Translations under genes and position numbers: made by a program
NCBI GenBank assembly: GCA_039000515.1
Contig: JBCFYV010000012.1
Span: 5,307,637-5,371,636 of the forward strand
Origin: Timema cristinae
Taxonomy: Eukaryota > Arthropoda > Insecta > Phasmatodea > Timematidae
Length of the DNA: 64,000 nucleotides
Direction: 5' to 3'
Notes under the pieces: generated by a model
Seen by the model: only the letters and a program-made list of their open reading frames with translations
The model's database searches: none
Told to the model about the DNA's origin: nothing
Shown here: positions 62,072-64,000 of the stretch, piece after piece
How the letters are laid out: each line of letters begins with the position of its first letter
Numbering within the stretch: the stretch's first letter is position 1

Positions 62072-62905
62072 TTACTCTATGGCATTACGAAATCCAAAGT
62101 TCATTGCCACACCTACAAAAGTACGCCACCTATCCCTATCTTAAGATAGTTATATCCTGATTATATTCAGGTCCATTCTAATGTTAACATTATATCCGCG
62201 TCTAGGTCTTCCTAATTGTCTCCTTACACTGGGTTTGTCAGTCAGTACCTTGAACAAGATTATAGATTCTCCAATTCACGTTGCATGTCCTGCCCGCCGT
62301 AATCTACGAGATTTGACAATCGTAACAATGTCTTATGTTGAGTACAGGGTGTGTCGCTCATCATTATCTATCCTCTTTCACTCCCCAGGATCCACATCCC
62401 TTTTTAACCAAATATATTCCTGGACACCTTGTTTTAGAACACCCAAAATTTGTTTCCGTCAGGTAAGGTAAGCGACCACGTTTCACGCCCATTGAGAACA
62501 TACGGTAAAATGATTGTTTTGTTTATTCTGAGTTTTACATATCTTGACAGCAGACGATATGTCGAAAACTTACTGAGTAAAAACATGCATTTCCCGGCTG
62601 TATTATTTCCTTATTTCCAGTCTAGTGTCGGTATTGCTAGTTAAAATTGTAACTAAATATTTAAACTCATTATCCCTGTAAAATGCTATATTACTCGAAG
62701 CAATCTCTAAATTATCGTCTCCAATCTGTGTTCTCCGTGTGATCATATACGTAGTCTTTTCAGCGTTCACTTCTAAACCTATTTACTTATCAGCTTCTAA
62801 TAATATTTTTGCATTTCTTTCAAAAGCTTTCTTACTATTTCTCAACAATAGATACATTATCTGTGTATCCTAATGTTTGCATTGTACCATTTAATGTCAT
62901 AATGA
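62072..62905 (-). pseudogene. non-LTR retrotransposon reverse transcriptase, C-terminal part, broken
   Basis: On - from 62905: a palm-domain remnant (TLGYTDNVSI where an active enzyme has Y-A-D-D; IGLEVNAEKTTYMITRRTQI; NEFKYLVTILTSN). Next comes the thumb-like KLRINKTIILPYVLNGRETW, then RRLRRAGHA and VLTDKPSVRRQLGRPRRG, and the usual end DRWRTFVGVAMNFGFRNAIE with TAA at 62074-62072. Several stops and frame changes show it is dead, and the catalytic Asp pair is lost. Confidence 0.88.
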
Positions 62906-63109
62906 TTTTTTTTAAATAATTGTTGGACTTGCTTTATATTTCTTTAATACTCCATTAATTGGAACATAGCCATTCGTTTGGTTATACAATTAGTCAAGAA
63001 AATCATAGTTTTACAACACATTATACCTTACATAAAATATATGTTCACCTTGGGCATAATTTACATTTTCATTAAATTAATTCTGTACTTGAATGTAATT
63101 TATTTTCAG

Positions 63110-63301
63110 ATATACTGGGTTGGCCCAATTGTAGGATCCATCCTGACAACTTACACCTATAAATTTGTTTTCGCCAACGCTGCACTGGACAAGAGATTGG
63201 ACAAAGAATGCACAGACAATACACAGAAAGAAGGTTGCAGGTTGGCCACATTACAACAAGAGAGTTTGAACGCGAATATTAAAGAGGATGAACTAATATA
63301 G
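63110..63301 (+). CDS. aquaporin-like (MIP family) channel, last exon
   Basis: Acceptor TTTATTTTCAG ends at 63109; the exon opens in phase 0 with IYWVGPIVGSILTTYTYKFV and ends at TAG 63299-63301. The YWVGP(I/V)xG block is the start of the sixth membrane helix of MIP-family water and glycerol channels, and the intron just before it is a common position. A ~40-residue hydrophilic cytoplasmic tail follows, with two Cys and acidic residues. Earlier exons with the two NPA loops were not found in the window, so they lie further upstream, beyond a very long intron, or in the sequence gap. The frame upstream to 62978 is intron. Water or solute class cannot be told. Confidence 0.8.
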   Translation: MYWVGPIVGSILTTYTYKFVFANAALDKRLDKECTDNTQKEGCRLATLQQESLNANIKEDELI

Positions 63302-63390
63302 AAATAAATTATCAAATAGTATAGTGCTGAGTAATGTCAGCAAGTTTGAGAATATAACTTAATATAGTGATTGATAGGGAGAAAAAAAAA

Positions 63391-63393
63391 TAT

Positions 63394-63424
<31 letters not shown>

Positions 63425-63430
63425 TATATA
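63391..63430. repeat. (AT)n microsatellite
   Basis: Short AT run with one slip. Confidence 0.9.
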
Positions 63431-63557
63431 GACATGTTTAGGCATTATAAAGCAAAACAGACACCAACATATTCACTAAAACCCTTTTTATTCATTCTTA
63501 TATTCCAGGATACACTTTCAGTAAACACAAATTAAATATTAAGTGTAGTTCTGTTGT

Positions 63558-63755
63558 GTGAAAAAAGATCGCAGATCGCCCCGTGAAAAGCTCCAAGTAG
63601 TTCTAACACAAGTAAGGAAGTCAAGACAACACCTTGCACTCACATTCATAGGAAAACTTATCATTCTTTCAGAATATAGTGATCTAAAAAAGGAACAGTT
63701 CTTGACATACTTTCATGCTCCCTGTAAGGAAGAACGAGAGCAAATTATAACAGGT
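63558..63755 (+). CDS. unidentified exon-like frame
   Basis: I do not recognise it. The frame KKDRRSPREKLQVVLTQVRK ... SEYSDLKKEQFLTYFHAPC, then KEEREQIIT, is charged and protein-like, and ends at a plausible donor ACAG|GTACTA (63755/63756). Candidate acceptors are ATCGCAG (ends 63572) and TCTTTCAG (ends 63672). It lies 250 bp after the aquaporin stop, so it would belong to another gene or a transposon. Confidence is low. Confidence 0.35.
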
Positions 63756-64000
63756 ACTAACCAATTAATCACATCGTGTTATTGATTGAATTACTAAATG
63801 GGATGTTGAATTTAGCGAGGATTCTAAAACAAGAGAAAAGACAAATTATCATTAATGGGGGGAAAATTTAGTGGAAAATTGAACCAGGGTTTCTAGAGTT
63901 ACGTGTGGAGGAACTAATCTTTCGTGGAGTTAGGCGAAAGCCTCTCACTGATCACTGCTTTACACATCTTGCTTAACCAAGATGGGCTTTGGGACGTTGG

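Noticed and set aside
62181..62471. 96-codon frame on +
   Set aside because: Antisense of the LINE reverse transcriptase on -, which matches the family in order.

Overview
This is an AT-rich stretch of a eukaryotic nuclear genome. The features that identify it are spliced genes with GT-AG introns many kilobases long, tRNA-derived SINEs with (TAA)n tails, and a dense mix of DNA-transposon relics (Harbinger, hAT, Tc1/mariner, Helitron, TTAA- and TTA-target MITEs) plus LINE and copia fragments. The repeat mix and the EB-like cysteine-rich gene fit an arthropod, probably an insect; the exact order cannot be read from the sequence. There is one 100-N assembly gap (61487-61586). Most open frames in the window are chance frames.

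Three host genes can be supported. (1) On the + strand, three exons between about 1547 and 8558 form the 3' part of a gene for a secreted or membrane-anchored cysteine-rich (EB/EGF-like) protein; all its introns are phase 1. (2) On the - strand, convergent with it, a complete five-exon gene for a TfdA/TauD-family Fe(II)/2-oxoglutarate dioxygenase runs from an ATG at 37207 to a stop at 11264, with exons at 37207-37123, 32130-31936, 24069-23828, 18356-18201 and 11471/11461-11264. Its iron-binding HxD...H residues are visible. A one-base offset at the start of exon 5 is either a lesion or bypassed by a second splice acceptor 10 bases downstream. (3) At the right edge, on the + strand, lies the last exon of an aquaporin-like channel (63110-63301), followed by an unidentified exon-like frame at 63558-63755.

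The best-preserved mobile element is a 2.96-kb Harbinger transposon (26867-29828) in an intron-1-to-exon-3 part of the dioxygenase locus. It has TIRs, a TAA target duplication, a spliced DDE transposase on + and an intact spliced MADF-type second protein on -. The two genes interlock: each has an exon lying in the other's intron, and their splice acceptors overlap on opposite strands. The element sits inside a pre-existing ~70-bp tandem array.

Region by region: 0-0.6 kb degraded Helitron helicase; 1.5-8.6 kb EB gene with MITE, SINE and Helitron insertions in its introns; 11.3-37.2 kb dioxygenase gene whose introns hold a PIN-like pseudogene, a mariner, SINEs, several MITEs, a hAT relic and the Harbinger; 37.2-61.5 kb gene-poor DNA with MITEs, SINEs, LTR-like blocks, a GTCGAC-rich satellite, a ~55-bp minisatellite present in both orientations and a copia fragment; 61.6-64 kb LINE relic and aquaporin exon.
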